From NCBI GenBank assembly GCA_964388085.1, contig CAYLZW010000173.1, positions 1 through 12,373 of the forward strand: a DNA stretch of 12,373 nt, in the 5' to 3' direction. Below are positions 1-6,393 of this stretch, one piece after another. The notes beneath the pieces are model-generated. The model worked only from the letters and a program-made list of their open reading frames with translations. It was not told where the DNA came from and did no database searches. The position numbers and the translations under genes are program-made. Position 1 is the stretch's first letter; each line of letters starts with the position of its first letter. This DNA comes from CAYLZW01 sp964388085. GTDB lineage: Bacteria > Myxococcota > UBA727 > CAYLZW01.

Positions 1-166
1 CGCGCACGATGAACTTCGAGTCGAGCACCTTCAGCTCGGCCTTGTAGGGCAGCGTCGCCTCGAACAGATCGCGCCGCTCGAAGGTGAAGAACGTCCACAC
101 GGCCGTGAGCAGGCCGATGACGACGGAGATGTGCCAGGGGCGGAGCCGCGCGACGAGCCCCCTCAT
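1..166 (-). CDS. Membrane protein, N-terminal fragment, resembling the start of a CHASE2-domain sensor (partial)
   Basis: Only the first 55 codons are in the window; the gene continues past the left edge. The protein starts with a basic stretch (MRGLVARLRPW), followed by a membrane segment at about residues 11-28 (HISVVIGLLTAVWTFF). A polar extracytoplasmic segment follows, containing LKVLDSKFIVR. A single N-terminal helix followed by an 'L-x-x-L-D-x-[KR]-F-x-x-R' pattern is typical of the start of CHASE2 extracellular sensor domains, which usually sit in front of adenylate/guanylate cyclase, kinase or phosphatase domains. None of those output domains is visible, so the function is inference. 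The ATG at 166 overlaps the TGA of the upstream gene (ATGA), and a GGAG lies about 8 bases before it, so translation is probably coupled. It could equally be another single-pass membrane protein. Confidence 0.55.
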   Translation of the reverse strand, partial: MRGLVARLRPWHISVVIGLLTAVWTFFTFERRDLFEATLPYKAELKVLDSKFIVR

Positions 167-879
167 GCCGCTCGCTCCGCGCGCACGAGGCCGATGCGCG
201 CGAGCGCCTCCCAGGTCGCCGAGCAGGCGCTCGGGTCGCGCTCGCGCAGGTTGCGCACGTGCCACACCAGCGTCTCGAGGTCGCGCGCCTCGTCGATGTC
301 GTACCAGAAGGGCAGGAGGTGCGGCGTCACGCCCTGTGCCTTCAAGCTCGCCAGCGTTCGGTTCACCACGCTCGGCGTCGACCACGGGATGTCGCTGAAC
401 AGATCCGGCGCCGGCCGCTGCGCGCCGATGAGCCAGTAGCCGCCGTCGAAGGTGGGCCCGATGACGACGCGCTCCCACGCGAGCGCGCGGAAGGCGTGGT
501 CGAGCTGGTGCGACGTCACCGTTGGGCTGTCGCTGCCGAGCGCGCACACCGCGCGAGCGCCACGCGCGAATTCGGCCTCGAAGACGTGGCGCAGCTTGGT
601 GCCGAGATCACCGGCGGGCTGCGTCACGAAGCGCGCGCCCGAGAGCCGCGCGGCCTCCGCGAAGATCGGATCGTTCTCGTCGGGATCGACGTAGAGCACG
701 AAGCGCCGGTTCGGATCGACGGCGACGGACTGGCTCTGCCACTTGCCGCAGGCGGTGACGGTGTCGCGCAAGAAGGCGCTGTAGAGGATGACGGCGTCAC
801 GCTCCCCGCGCTCCTCGGCGAGGCGCGTCTTCACCCGGCCGGCGACGGGCGCCTTCGCGAACAGGACCAACGACTCCAT
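163..879 (-). CDS. DUF2064 / TIGR04282-type glycosyltransferase-like protein (nucleotide-sugar transferase fold)
   Basis: The 238-residue product matches the DUF2064 (TIGR04282) family, which has the GT-A/nucleotidyltransferase fold and is related to CofC-type guanylyltransferases. Visible family marks are the N-terminal FAKAPVAGRVKTRLA (about residues 7-21), a central LGSDSPT (nucleotide or metal site region), and GPTFDGGYWLIG followed by LFSDIPWST, which is highly characteristic. Some members lie in arsenosugar synthesis clusters, but no arsenic genes are visible here, so the substrate is unknown. The protein should be cytosolic, as no signal peptide or membrane helix is seen. It lies 47 bases after the stop of the GT2 glycosyltransferase, a common partner of this family, and overlaps the next gene by 4 bp. 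I chose the ATG at 879 because it gives the canonical family N terminus. No clear Shine-Dalgarno sequence precedes it; a hairpin occupies the gap instead. Confidence 0.88.
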   Translation of the reverse strand: MESLVLFAKAPVAGRVKTRLAEERGERDAVILYSAFLRDTVTACGKWQSQSVAVDPNRRFVLYVDPDENDPIFAEAARLSGARFVTQPAGDLGTKLRHVFEAEFARGARAVCALGSDSPTVTSHQLDHAFRALAWERVVIGPTFDGGYWLIGAQRPAPDLFSDIPWSTPSVVNRTLASLKAQGVTPHLLPFWYDIDEARDLETLVWHVRNLRERDPSACSATWEALARIGLVRAERAA

Positions 880-887
880 CGCGCGAG

Positions 888-931
888 GCTAGGGCGTGTC
901 CCCAAAGGGGACAACGCCCCCATGCCCTAGC
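888..931. repeat. Imperfect palindrome between the GT2 and DUF2064 genes
   Basis: The inner arms GTCCCC (898-903) and GGGGAC (907-912) flank an AAA loop and extend outward through GGGCGT and ACGCCC with one extra base. The outer ends read GCTAGGGC (888-895) and GCCCTAGC (924-931), so the whole element can fold into a long stem with a small internal bulge. The right arm contains the TAG stop codon of the GT2 gene (927-929). It could be an intercistronic RNA hairpin affecting stability or polarity. There is no T-run, so it is not a classic terminator. A related palindrome occurs at 8497-8519. Confidence 0.7.
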
Positions 932-1682
932 GTGCGTTTCGTCCCGCGGCCGCGGCGCGAACGGCCTCGAGGAGCAGCGTGCGCAGGATGACGGTGCCCG
1001 CCAGGGCCGAGCCGCGCAGGTCGCCGGACACCTTCGAGCGCCCCGCGCGGCGGCGGCGGTAGCGAACGGGCACGTCGAGGACGCGCAGCCGGCGGGCGGC
1101 GGCCCGGGCCTGCATCTGCACCGTCCAGCCGAAGTCCTGGTCGTCCATCTCGAGCGAGCGCAGCGCGGCCAGCGTGATGGCGCGGTAGGGGCCGAGGTCG
1201 CTGAAGTGCGTCCCGAAGGTGGCACGCAGCAGCGTCGTCGCGAGCGCGTTGCCGAAGCGTTGGGGTGGCGTCAGCGCCCCGGGCTCGACGAGGCCGAGGC
1301 GCTCTCCGAGGGCGCGCGAGCCGATGACGAGATCCGCCTCGCCGCGGGCGAGCGGCCGCAATAGTGAGAGCGCGTCGCCCGGGTGATCGGCGCCATCCCC
1401 GTCCGCGAACAACACGGCGTCGATCCCCGCCGGCAGCCCCGAGAGCGCCGCCAGGCACGCGCTGCCGTAGCCGCGGCGCGGCGCGTGCACCACGACGGCA
1501 CCCGCCGCGCGCGCGAGCTCGGCCGTGCGATCGCGCGAGCCGTTGTCGCCGAGGACGACGGTGCAGCGGAGCGTGTGTCCCGGGAGCACCTCGCTCCCCT
1601 CGAGGGCCTCGCGCAGCTCGCGCACGACCCTGCCGATGGAGGCCTCCTCGTCGAGCGCCGGGATCACCACCGCCACGTCCAC
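927..1682 (-). CDS. Family 2 glycosyltransferase (polyprenyl-phosphate sugar transferase-like)
   Basis: The 251-residue cytosolic protein begins with the GT2 signature VAVVIPALDEEASIGRVV, followed by the GDNGSRDRT nucleotide-binding strand. The metal/sugar-nucleotide DxD-type motif is FADGDGADHP (D94-G-D96). Later conserved blocks are IGSRALGER, FGTHFSDLGPYRAI and DFGWTVQMQ, then DVPVRYRRRRAGRSKVSG near the end, matching the bacterial DPM1/UGT-like GT2 subgroup that charges a lipid carrier or builds a surface glycan. Membrane helices like those of GtrB are not obvious, so it is probably soluble or peripheral. The acceptor is unknown. The start is a GTG at 1682; the frame closes at a TAG only 10 bases upstream (1692-1694), so little alternative exists. 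No Shine-Dalgarno sequence is seen. It is probably co-transcribed with the DUF2064 gene, and the pairing suggests a shared role in glycan or glycolipid synthesis (inference). Confidence 0.9.
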   Translation of the reverse strand: MDVAVVIPALDEEASIGRVVRELREALEGSEVLPGHTLRCTVVLGDNGSRDRTAELARAAGAVVVHAPRRGYGSACLAALSGLPAGIDAVLFADGDGADHPGDALSLLRPLARGEADLVIGSRALGERLGLVEPGALTPPQRFGNALATTLLRATFGTHFSDLGPYRAITLAALRSLEMDDQDFGWTVQMQARAAARRLRVLDVPVRYRRRRAGRSKVSGDLRGSALAGTVILRTLLLEAVRAAAAGRNAR

Positions 1683-1704
1683 GCGGTCATTCTATGCTGT
1701 ACCG
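1683..1704. promoter_or_regulatory. Very short divergent intergenic gap; putative back-to-back -10 elements
   Basis: Only 22 bases separate the GTG at 1682 (minus strand) from the ATG at 1705 (plus strand). On the minus strand TAGAAT (1694-1689) differs from the TATAAT consensus at one position and lies 6 bases before the GTG. On the plus strand TATGCT (1693-1698) is a weaker match 6 bases before the ATG. Neither has a convincing -35 box, and neither start has a Shine-Dalgarno sequence. The spacing would fit leaderless transcripts, but this rests on short matches only. Confidence 0.3.
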
Positions 1705-3306
1705 ATGCCCGCCCCTCGCGTTCGTCGTTCGGCGCCCTTGAGCTTTCGCGGCGCTGCGCTCCTCGCCTTTGGGCTCGCGCTCGCGTGCGCCCACGCGCCG
1801 CAGCCCGCGCCCGCGCGTGCGCCCGATCCAGAACCCGCGCGTGACGACGACGATCGCGAGCGCATCGTGGCCTGCCTCACGCTCGGTGAGGCGCTCTACG
1901 GCGCGACCGCGACGCGCCAGGTGATCGCGGAGGCCGCGCGCTCTCCGCGCATGACGGCGGACGAGGAGTCGCTGGCGCCGCTCGTCGACTGCCTCGAGCG
2001 CGCGAACGCAGCCAGCGCCGAACGCTGGTCGAGCGCCTGGCCGGACGCCGCGCTCCGCTCTCTGGCGAACGGCTACGGGGCGGCCCTCGTCGGCTCCCGA
2101 CTCCCGCGCGACGAGATCAGGACGCGCCTCGCGTGGCTGGAGCACGACAGCGGCGTGCCGGCGGACGTAGCGCGACTCTGGCGCGCACGGCTGCCGGGCA
2201 CTCCGCTCGCGGCGCAAGCGGCCGAGCTGCGGCGCGCGCTCGAGCTGAACCCGGACAACCCGGCCGCGTCCCTCGCTCTCGCGCTCGTGCTCGTCGAGCA
2301 AGGGGGTGCCGCCGAGGCCGAGGCGCTGCGCGACAAGACCCCCGACGACATGCGGCCGGACCTGCACGCCGTCATCAGCGCCGCCGCGCTCCTGGCGCGA
2401 GGGGAGCGACATCAAGCCTCCGCGCTGCTCGAGCGCGTCGCTCGCGACGGCCTCCCGGACACCGCGCCGAACGGGCCGGATGCGTTAGCGCTCCGGCTCC
2501 TGCCGGCGCCGTCGTCGGCGCCGCTCTTGTGCGCGGCGGGCCGCTCTCACGAGGAGGCAGGCGAGCGAACGGACGCGCTGCGCGTGTATCGCGCGGGGGG
2601 CTGCTTCGCCGAGGTCACGAGCCTCTATCTCGACGAGGGGGACACCTTCTCCGCCCTGCTGGCGTCGTTGCAGGCGCCGGCCGAGGTGCGCGAGCGCGCG
2701 TTCACGGCCGCGTCCGCCCACGGTCTCCTCGAGCAGCACCTGGCGGCCACCCTCGGGACCTGTGAGCGCCTCGGCGGCGGAGCGCGCTGTGCCGCGCACC
2801 GCGCCAAGCTCGAAGGCGCGCGGAGCCTCGTCCCGGGCTCGCGAGGCGACGCTGCCGTCTCCGCGGAGCGCGACGAGATCATCCGGCGCGCGCTCGGCCT
2901 GCTGTTTTTGGACAACGAGGACGCGCTCCTGCACGCGCGTCCGCTCGAGGGCGATGCCGAGGTGCTCTACGTCGTGCGCGGCAGCGAGCGCGCGCTGATC
3001 GACCGGCCGGAGACGGGCGTGGTCGAGCGCGCGCTGCTGTCTCCGGGGCTCATCCCCTCGACCGGCATCGAGCCCGACTACGACGACGGCCTGCAGGTCG
3101 AGATCCTCGACGTCATCGAGGACGGACGCGGCGGGCGCGCCCTCGTGCACGCGTTGCAGGTCGGCGACGACGAGGCCGCCGGCGGCCCGCTGGCGCGGCG
3201 GCGGGGCGGGCTCGCGCTCGTCGAGGAGACCGCGCAAGGCTGGCGCGCTCGGCGCGTCCCGGCGCACTTCCCGTCGCCGATGGCCTTGTCGCCGGCCGGT
3301 CCTTGA
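1705..3306 (+). CDS. Predicted TPR-like lipoprotein
   Basis: The 533-residue product starts with a basic region, then a hydrophobic stretch (AALLAFGLALAC) ending at a cysteine near residue 28, followed by a Pro/Ala-rich linker. This looks like a lipoprotein signal, although the residues before the Cys (ALA-C) are not a perfect lipobox. The body is mostly helical; residues about 172-240 (RRALELNPDNPAASLALALVLVEQGG, split here: RRALELNPDNPAASL then ALALVLVEQGG) carry a recognisable TPR-like helix pair with the typical NP-D/N-NP-A turn. The last 140 residues look like a separate beta-containing domain. No enzyme motif is seen. The ATG at 1705 is preferred over in-frame starts further upstream, because those would overlap the divergent GT2 gene and bury the signal peptide. 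It is followed closely by purM and may be co-transcribed with it. The exact role is unknown. Confidence 0.75.
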   Translation: MPAPRVRRSAPLSFRGAALLAFGLALACAHAPQPAPARAPDPEPARDDDDRERIVACLTLGEALYGATATRQVIAEAARSPRMTADEESLAPLVDCLERANAASAERWSSAWPDAALRSLANGYGAALVGSRLPRDEIRTRLAWLEHDSGVPADVARLWRARLPGTPLAAQAAELRRALELNPDNPAASLALALVLVEQGGAAEAEALRDKTPDDMRPDLHAVISAAALLARGERHQASALLERVARDGLPDTAPNGPDALALRLLPAPSSAPLLCAAGRSHEEAGERTDALRVYRAGGCFAEVTSLYLDEGDTFSALLASLQAPAEVRERAFTAASAHGLLEQHLAATLGTCERLGGGARCAAHRAKLEGARSLVPGSRGDAAVSAERDEIIRRALGLLFLDNEDALLHARPLEGDAEVLYVVRGSERALIDRPETGVVERALLSPGLIPSTGIEPDYDDGLQVEILDVIEDGRGGRALVHALQVGDDEAAGGPLARRRGGLALVEETAQGWRARRVPAHFPSPMALSPAGP

Positions 3307-3320
3307 GGCACAGCCACTCC

Positions 3321-4376
3321 ATGACGAGCCGTGGCATCACCTATCGGGACTCCGGCGTCGACATCCAGGCCGGCGACGAGGCGGTCGAACGCATCCAGCA
3401 GGCAGCCTCGAGGACGCACGGCAAAGGCGTGCTCGGCGGCATCGGCGGCTTTGGCGCGCTGTTCGCCCTGAAGGACGCGCTCGGTGAGCTGAACGATCCC
3501 GTCCTCGTCTCCGGCACCGACGGCGTGGGCACGAAGCTGCTCGTCGCCATCGCCGCCCAGCGGCACGGCAGCGTGGGCCAGGATCTCGTCGCCATGTGCG
3601 TCAACGACGTGCTCACCGTCGGCGCCCGGCCGCTGTTCTTCCTCGACTACTTCGGCACCGGCAAGCTCGATCCGGCCGAGATGGCGGACGTCGTCGGCGG
3701 CGTCGCGCGCGCCTGCGAGCAAATCGGCTGCGCGCTCATCGGCGGCGAGACCGCCGAGCTCCCCGGCATGTACAAGCAGGGCGACTACGACCTCGCGGGC
3801 TTCACCGTCGGCGTGGTCGAGCGCTCGCGCATCGTCGACGGCAGCGCGCTCGAGGTGGGTGACGTCGTCATCGGCCTGTCCTCCTCCGGGCTGCACTCGA
3901 ACGGCTACTCGCTCGCGCGCGCGGTGCTCGAGAAGCTCGGCAAGGGCGTCCACGACGAGCTGTACGACGGCAAGAGCGTGGCCGACGTGCTGCTCGAGCC
4001 GACCCGGCTGTACGTGAACCCCGTGCGCGCGCTGCTCGACGAGGACGTGCTCATCGGCGCCATGGCGCACATCACCGGCGGCGGCCTGCCCGGCAACCTC
4101 ACGCGCGGCTTTCCGGCGGGGCTCGGCGCCGTCATCGACCAGGGCGCCTGGCAGGAGCCGCGCGTGTTCTCGCTCCTGCGCGAGGGCGGCCCCGTCGACG
4201 AGCGCGAGATGCGCAGCGCGTTCAACCTCGGCATCGGCTACTGCTTGACCGTGCGCGCCAGCGACGCCGCGAGCGTCGTCGAGCACTTCGTACGCGAGGG
4301 TGTACCGGCGCAGCTCATCGGCGAGGTCGTCGAGGGTGACGGCGTGCTCTTCGCCTCCGACGAGCCCGCTTCATGA
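3321..4376 (+). CDS. purM: Phosphoribosylformylglycinamidine cyclo-ligase (AIR synthetase)
   Basis: This enzyme converts FGAM to AIR with ATP hydrolysis, the fifth step of de novo IMP synthesis, in the cytosol as a homodimer. The 351-residue length is normal for PurM. Clear family blocks run in order: TYRDSGVDIQAGDEAV at the N terminus, GGFGALF, the nucleotide/substrate loop SGTDGVGTKLL, MCVNDVLTVGARPLFFLDY, ALIGGETAELPGMY, GLSSSGLHSNGYSLAR, and HITGGGLPGNLTR, ending with FNLGIGYCLTV. I place the start at ATG 3321, which gives the usual short N terminus. A TTG at 3303 overlaps the TGA of the upstream lipoprotein gene and would add six residues. The gap to that gene is 14 bases, with only a weak GAGG at 3305-3308. 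Its 3' end overlaps purN by 4 bp (ATGA), so the two purine genes are almost certainly translationally coupled. Confidence 0.98.
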   Translation: MTSRGITYRDSGVDIQAGDEAVERIQQAASRTHGKGVLGGIGGFGALFALKDALGELNDPVLVSGTDGVGTKLLVAIAAQRHGSVGQDLVAMCVNDVLTVGARPLFFLDYFGTGKLDPAEMADVVGGVARACEQIGCALIGGETAELPGMYKQGDYDLAGFTVGVVERSRIVDGSALEVGDVVIGLSSSGLHSNGYSLARAVLEKLGKGVHDELYDGKSVADVLLEPTRLYVNPVRALLDEDVLIGAMAHITGGGLPGNLTRGFPAGLGAVIDQGAWQEPRVFSLLREGGPVDEREMRSAFNLGIGYCLTVRASDAASVVEHFVREGVPAQLIGEVVEGDGVLFASDEPAS

Positions 4377-5059
4377 GCGCGCGCCCGCTGATCGCGCGCG
4401 CCCCCTGCCCGCCCGAGGATCCGTTGCGCGTGGCCGTGCTCGTCTCCGGCAGCGGCACCAACCTGCAGGCGCTGCTCGACGACAGCCACGCCGGCGGCAG
4501 CCCCTTTCGCGTCGCCTGCGTGCTCTCGAACCGGCCGGGTGCGCATGCGCTCGCGCGCGCCGAGACCGCGGGTGTGCCCGCGCTCGTCGAGGACCACAGG
4601 CTCCACGATGGACGCGAGGCGTTCGAGCGGGCCTTGCTCGCGCGGCTGTCGCCTTACGACGCCGAGACCGTCGTGCTCGCCGGCTTCATGCGGGTGCTCA
4701 GCGAGACCTTCGTGAGCGCGTTCCCGCGTCGCATCGTGAACGTGCACCCGGCGCTCTGTCCGGCGTTCCCGGGCCTCCACGCCGCTCGGCAGGCGCTCGA
4801 CGCCGGCGCGCGCATCACCGGCTGCACCGTGCACCTCGTCGACACCGGCGTCGACACCGGCCCGATCCTGGCCCAGGCCGCCGTGCCCATCCTCGACGGC
4901 GACGACGAGCCCACCCTGCAGAGGCGCATCCAGCAGCAAGAGCATCGGCTGCTGCCGCGCGTGCTGCGGGCCATCGCGCGCGGCGAGGTCGTCGAGGAAG
5001 GCGGCCGCGTCGTCGTGCGAGCGCTGACGCCCGAGTCGGATCACCTCGGCTGGCGCTGA
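4373..5059 (+). CDS. purN: Phosphoribosylglycinamide formyltransferase (GAR transformylase, 10-formyl-THF dependent)
   Basis: PurN transfers a formyl group from 10-formyltetrahydrofolate to GAR, the third step of purine synthesis. The 228-residue protein has a phosphate-binding loop VSGSGTNLQALL (about residues 24-35), and LAGFMRVLS in the folate-binding region. The catalytic Asn-His pair lies in IVNVHPALCPAFPGLHAARQ (N123, H125), and the catalytic Asp in VDTGVDTGPIL (D161). The His-to-Asp spacing of 36 equals that of the E. coli enzyme (H108, D144), so it should be active. There are about 17 extra N-terminal residues before the first beta strand. The start ATG overlaps the purM stop. The gene ends 15 bases before the stop of a convergent gene, with no obvious hairpin terminator in the gap. 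Confidence 0.97.
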   Translation: MSARPLIARAPCPPEDPLRVAVLVSGSGTNLQALLDDSHAGGSPFRVACVLSNRPGAHALARAETAGVPALVEDHRLHDGREAFERALLARLSPYDAETVVLAGFMRVLSETFVSAFPRRIVNVHPALCPAFPGLHAARQALDAGARITGCTVHLVDTGVDTGPILAQAAVPILDGDDEPTLQRRIQQQEHRLLPRVLRAIARGEVVEEGGRVVVRALTPESDHLGWR

Positions 5060-5074
5060 GCGCGCGAGGCCCTC

Positions 5075-5611
5075 CTACGGACACAGCGGGTCGGGTACCG
5101 GCGGGCGAGCGTCCACGCCGCCGTCCGTGGCCTCGTCGGCGCTCGCGTCCGACAGGAAGCAGCCTCGCGCGGTGCACACGGCGTCGTCGAAGCATGGCAG
5201 ATCACAGCTGCACGGCGGATCGTCGATGCGATCCACGACGACCACGGTGCCGAGCACCTCCGCGCGCGCGCCGTCCTCGTCCTCCACCTCGAGCCGGACG
5301 TCGTACGAGCCGGGCGCCGTGTAGAGGTGCTCGAAGACACCGTCCGCGCGATCCTGGTCCGGTGTGCCATCGCCGAAGCTGAGCGTGACGCGATCGAGCA
5401 CGCCGTCCGCGTCGTGGCTGGCGCTGGCGTCGAAGGGCGCGGCGGCCTCCGTGCTCCAGCGCTGGGGCCAGAGGAGCGCCGCGGTGGGCGCAAGGTTCTC
5501 CTCGTCCGGCGGCTCCGGCGGCGGCGCGCACGACGCCGAAAGCCAGACCGCCCCGAGCAGGGAGGAGGCGAGGAACGGCAGCGAACGGGTACGCGGGTAA
5601 ACAGCCCTCAC
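5075..5611 (-). CDS. Small PKD-domain lipoprotein
   Basis: The 178-residue product has a basic N terminus and a hydrophobic segment (LPFLASSLLGAVWLSASC), with a likely lipidated Cys near residue 30 followed by a Pro/Glu-rich linker. Residues about 42-125 look like one PKD (polycystic kidney disease) Ig-like domain: N-terminal PTAALLWP, then FDASASHDADGVLDRVTLSFGDG (given as FDASASHDADGV and VTLSFGDGTPDQD), then YTAPGSYDVRLEVEDEDGA. These are the usual 'A-x-S-x-D-x-D-G' and 'W/F-x-F-G-D-G' landmarks. A Cys-rich tail (PPCSCDLPCFDDAVCTARGC) follows, ending in an acidic, Pro-rich stretch. PKD domains usually mediate adhesion or protein/glycan contact outside the cell. I chose GTG 5611, which overlaps the TGA of the NIF3 gene (GTGA) and has a GGAG 9 bases upstream; an ATG further upstream would put about 49 residues ahead of the signal peptide. 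Confidence 0.82.
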   Translation of the reverse strand: MRAVYPRTRSLPFLASSLLGAVWLSASCAPPPEPPDEENLAPTAALLWPQRWSTEAAAPFDASASHDADGVLDRVTLSFGDGTPDQDRADGVFEHLYTAPGSYDVRLEVEDEDGARAEVLGTVVVVDRIDDPPCSCDLPCFDDAVCTARGCFLSDASADEATDGGVDARPPVPDPLCP

Positions 5612-6366
5612 GCCGGGTTCTCCACGTCGACGAAGCTGGCGTCGATGCCCTCGGCGCTTAGCGCGTCCGCGACGCGGCGCGGACCGAAGCGCTCGGTGTT
5701 GTGGTGCCCGGCGGCGATGAACGCGACCCCGGTCTCCTGCGCGACCGCCTTCGACCACTCGGTCACCTCGCCGGTGACATAGAGGTCGAGTCGCTCGTCG
5801 ACGGCCGCCTGCAGGAGCTCGGGCGCGCCGCCGGTGCAGAGCCCCACCTGCCGGACGACGCGCGTCGGGTCACCGAACACGAAGGGCGGCTCCCCGACCT
5901 CGCTGCGCACGCGCGCGACGACGTCGCCGAGGGGCGTGGGGCCGTCCGCCAGCGCGCCTTTGGCGCCGATGAGCTGCCCGCGGTACTCGCCGAACGGCAC
6001 GCGCTCCGTCGACATGCCGAGCGCGTCCGCGAGGCCGGCGTTGTTCCCGAGCGTCGGGTGCGCGTCGAGCGGCAAGTGGTAGGCGAACAGCGAGAGCTCG
6101 CCCTCGACGAGGCGCCGCACGCGCGCGCCGAGCCACCCCGTGAGCCGCCGGATGCCGCCCCCCCACACGAGGCCATGGTGCACGAAGATCGCGTCCGCGC
6201 CGCGCGCGATGGCGGCCTCGATGAGCGCGGCGTTCGCGGTCACGCCGCAGATCACCTTGCGCACGTCGTCCTTGCCCTCGACCTGCAGGCCGTTCTCGCC
6301 GGCGTCGCGAAAGCGCGCGGGCTCGAGCCAGCGATCGAGGAGCGCGTGGAGATCGTCGCGGTGCAT
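5608..6366 (-). CDS. NIF3/DUF34-family dinuclear metal protein (Nif3-like, YbgI/YqfO family)
   Basis: The 252-residue length fits the compact YbgI-type branch without the inserted PII-like domain. The dimetal ligands are intact: H63-H64 in FVHHGLVWGG, D101 in HLPLDAHPTLGNN, and H221 and E225 in AAGHHNTERFG. The first three numbers coincide with those of E. coli YbgI. Other family marks are ENGLQVEG near residue 24 and LYVTGEVTEWS before the last ligands. The family is almost universal and forms toroidal hexamers. It is often labelled 'GTP cyclohydrolase 1 type 2 homolog', but its physiological reaction is not settled; a metal-dependent hydrolase or metal insertion/repair role has been proposed. 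It lies 27 bases after the Cys-rich lipoprotein gene, lacks a clear Shine-Dalgarno sequence, and its stop overlaps the start of the PKD lipoprotein gene. Confidence 0.95.
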   Translation of the reverse strand: MHRDDLHALLDRWLEPARFRDAGENGLQVEGKDDVRKVICGVTANAALIEAAIARGADAIFVHHGLVWGGGIRRLTGWLGARVRRLVEGELSLFAYHLPLDAHPTLGNNAGLADALGMSTERVPFGEYRGQLIGAKGALADGPTPLGDVVARVRSEVGEPPFVFGDPTRVVRQVGLCTGGAPELLQAAVDERLDLYVTGEVTEWSKAVAQETGVAFIAAGHHNTERFGPRRVADALSAEGIDASFVDVENPA

Positions 6367-6393
6367 GAGGCGGACGCTAGCGCAACCGGACGC

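Noticed and set aside
3303..3320. TTG at 3303 as start of purM
   Set aside because: Would add MRHSHS in front of the conserved N terminus and has no ribosome binding site of its own; the ATG at 3321 fits the family better. Coupled initiation at TTG cannot be fully excluded.
3078..4286. Open frame on the minus strand (about 402 codons) across purM
   Set aside because: Fully overlaps a certain purM; product is Ala/Arg/Val/Glu-rich without motifs.
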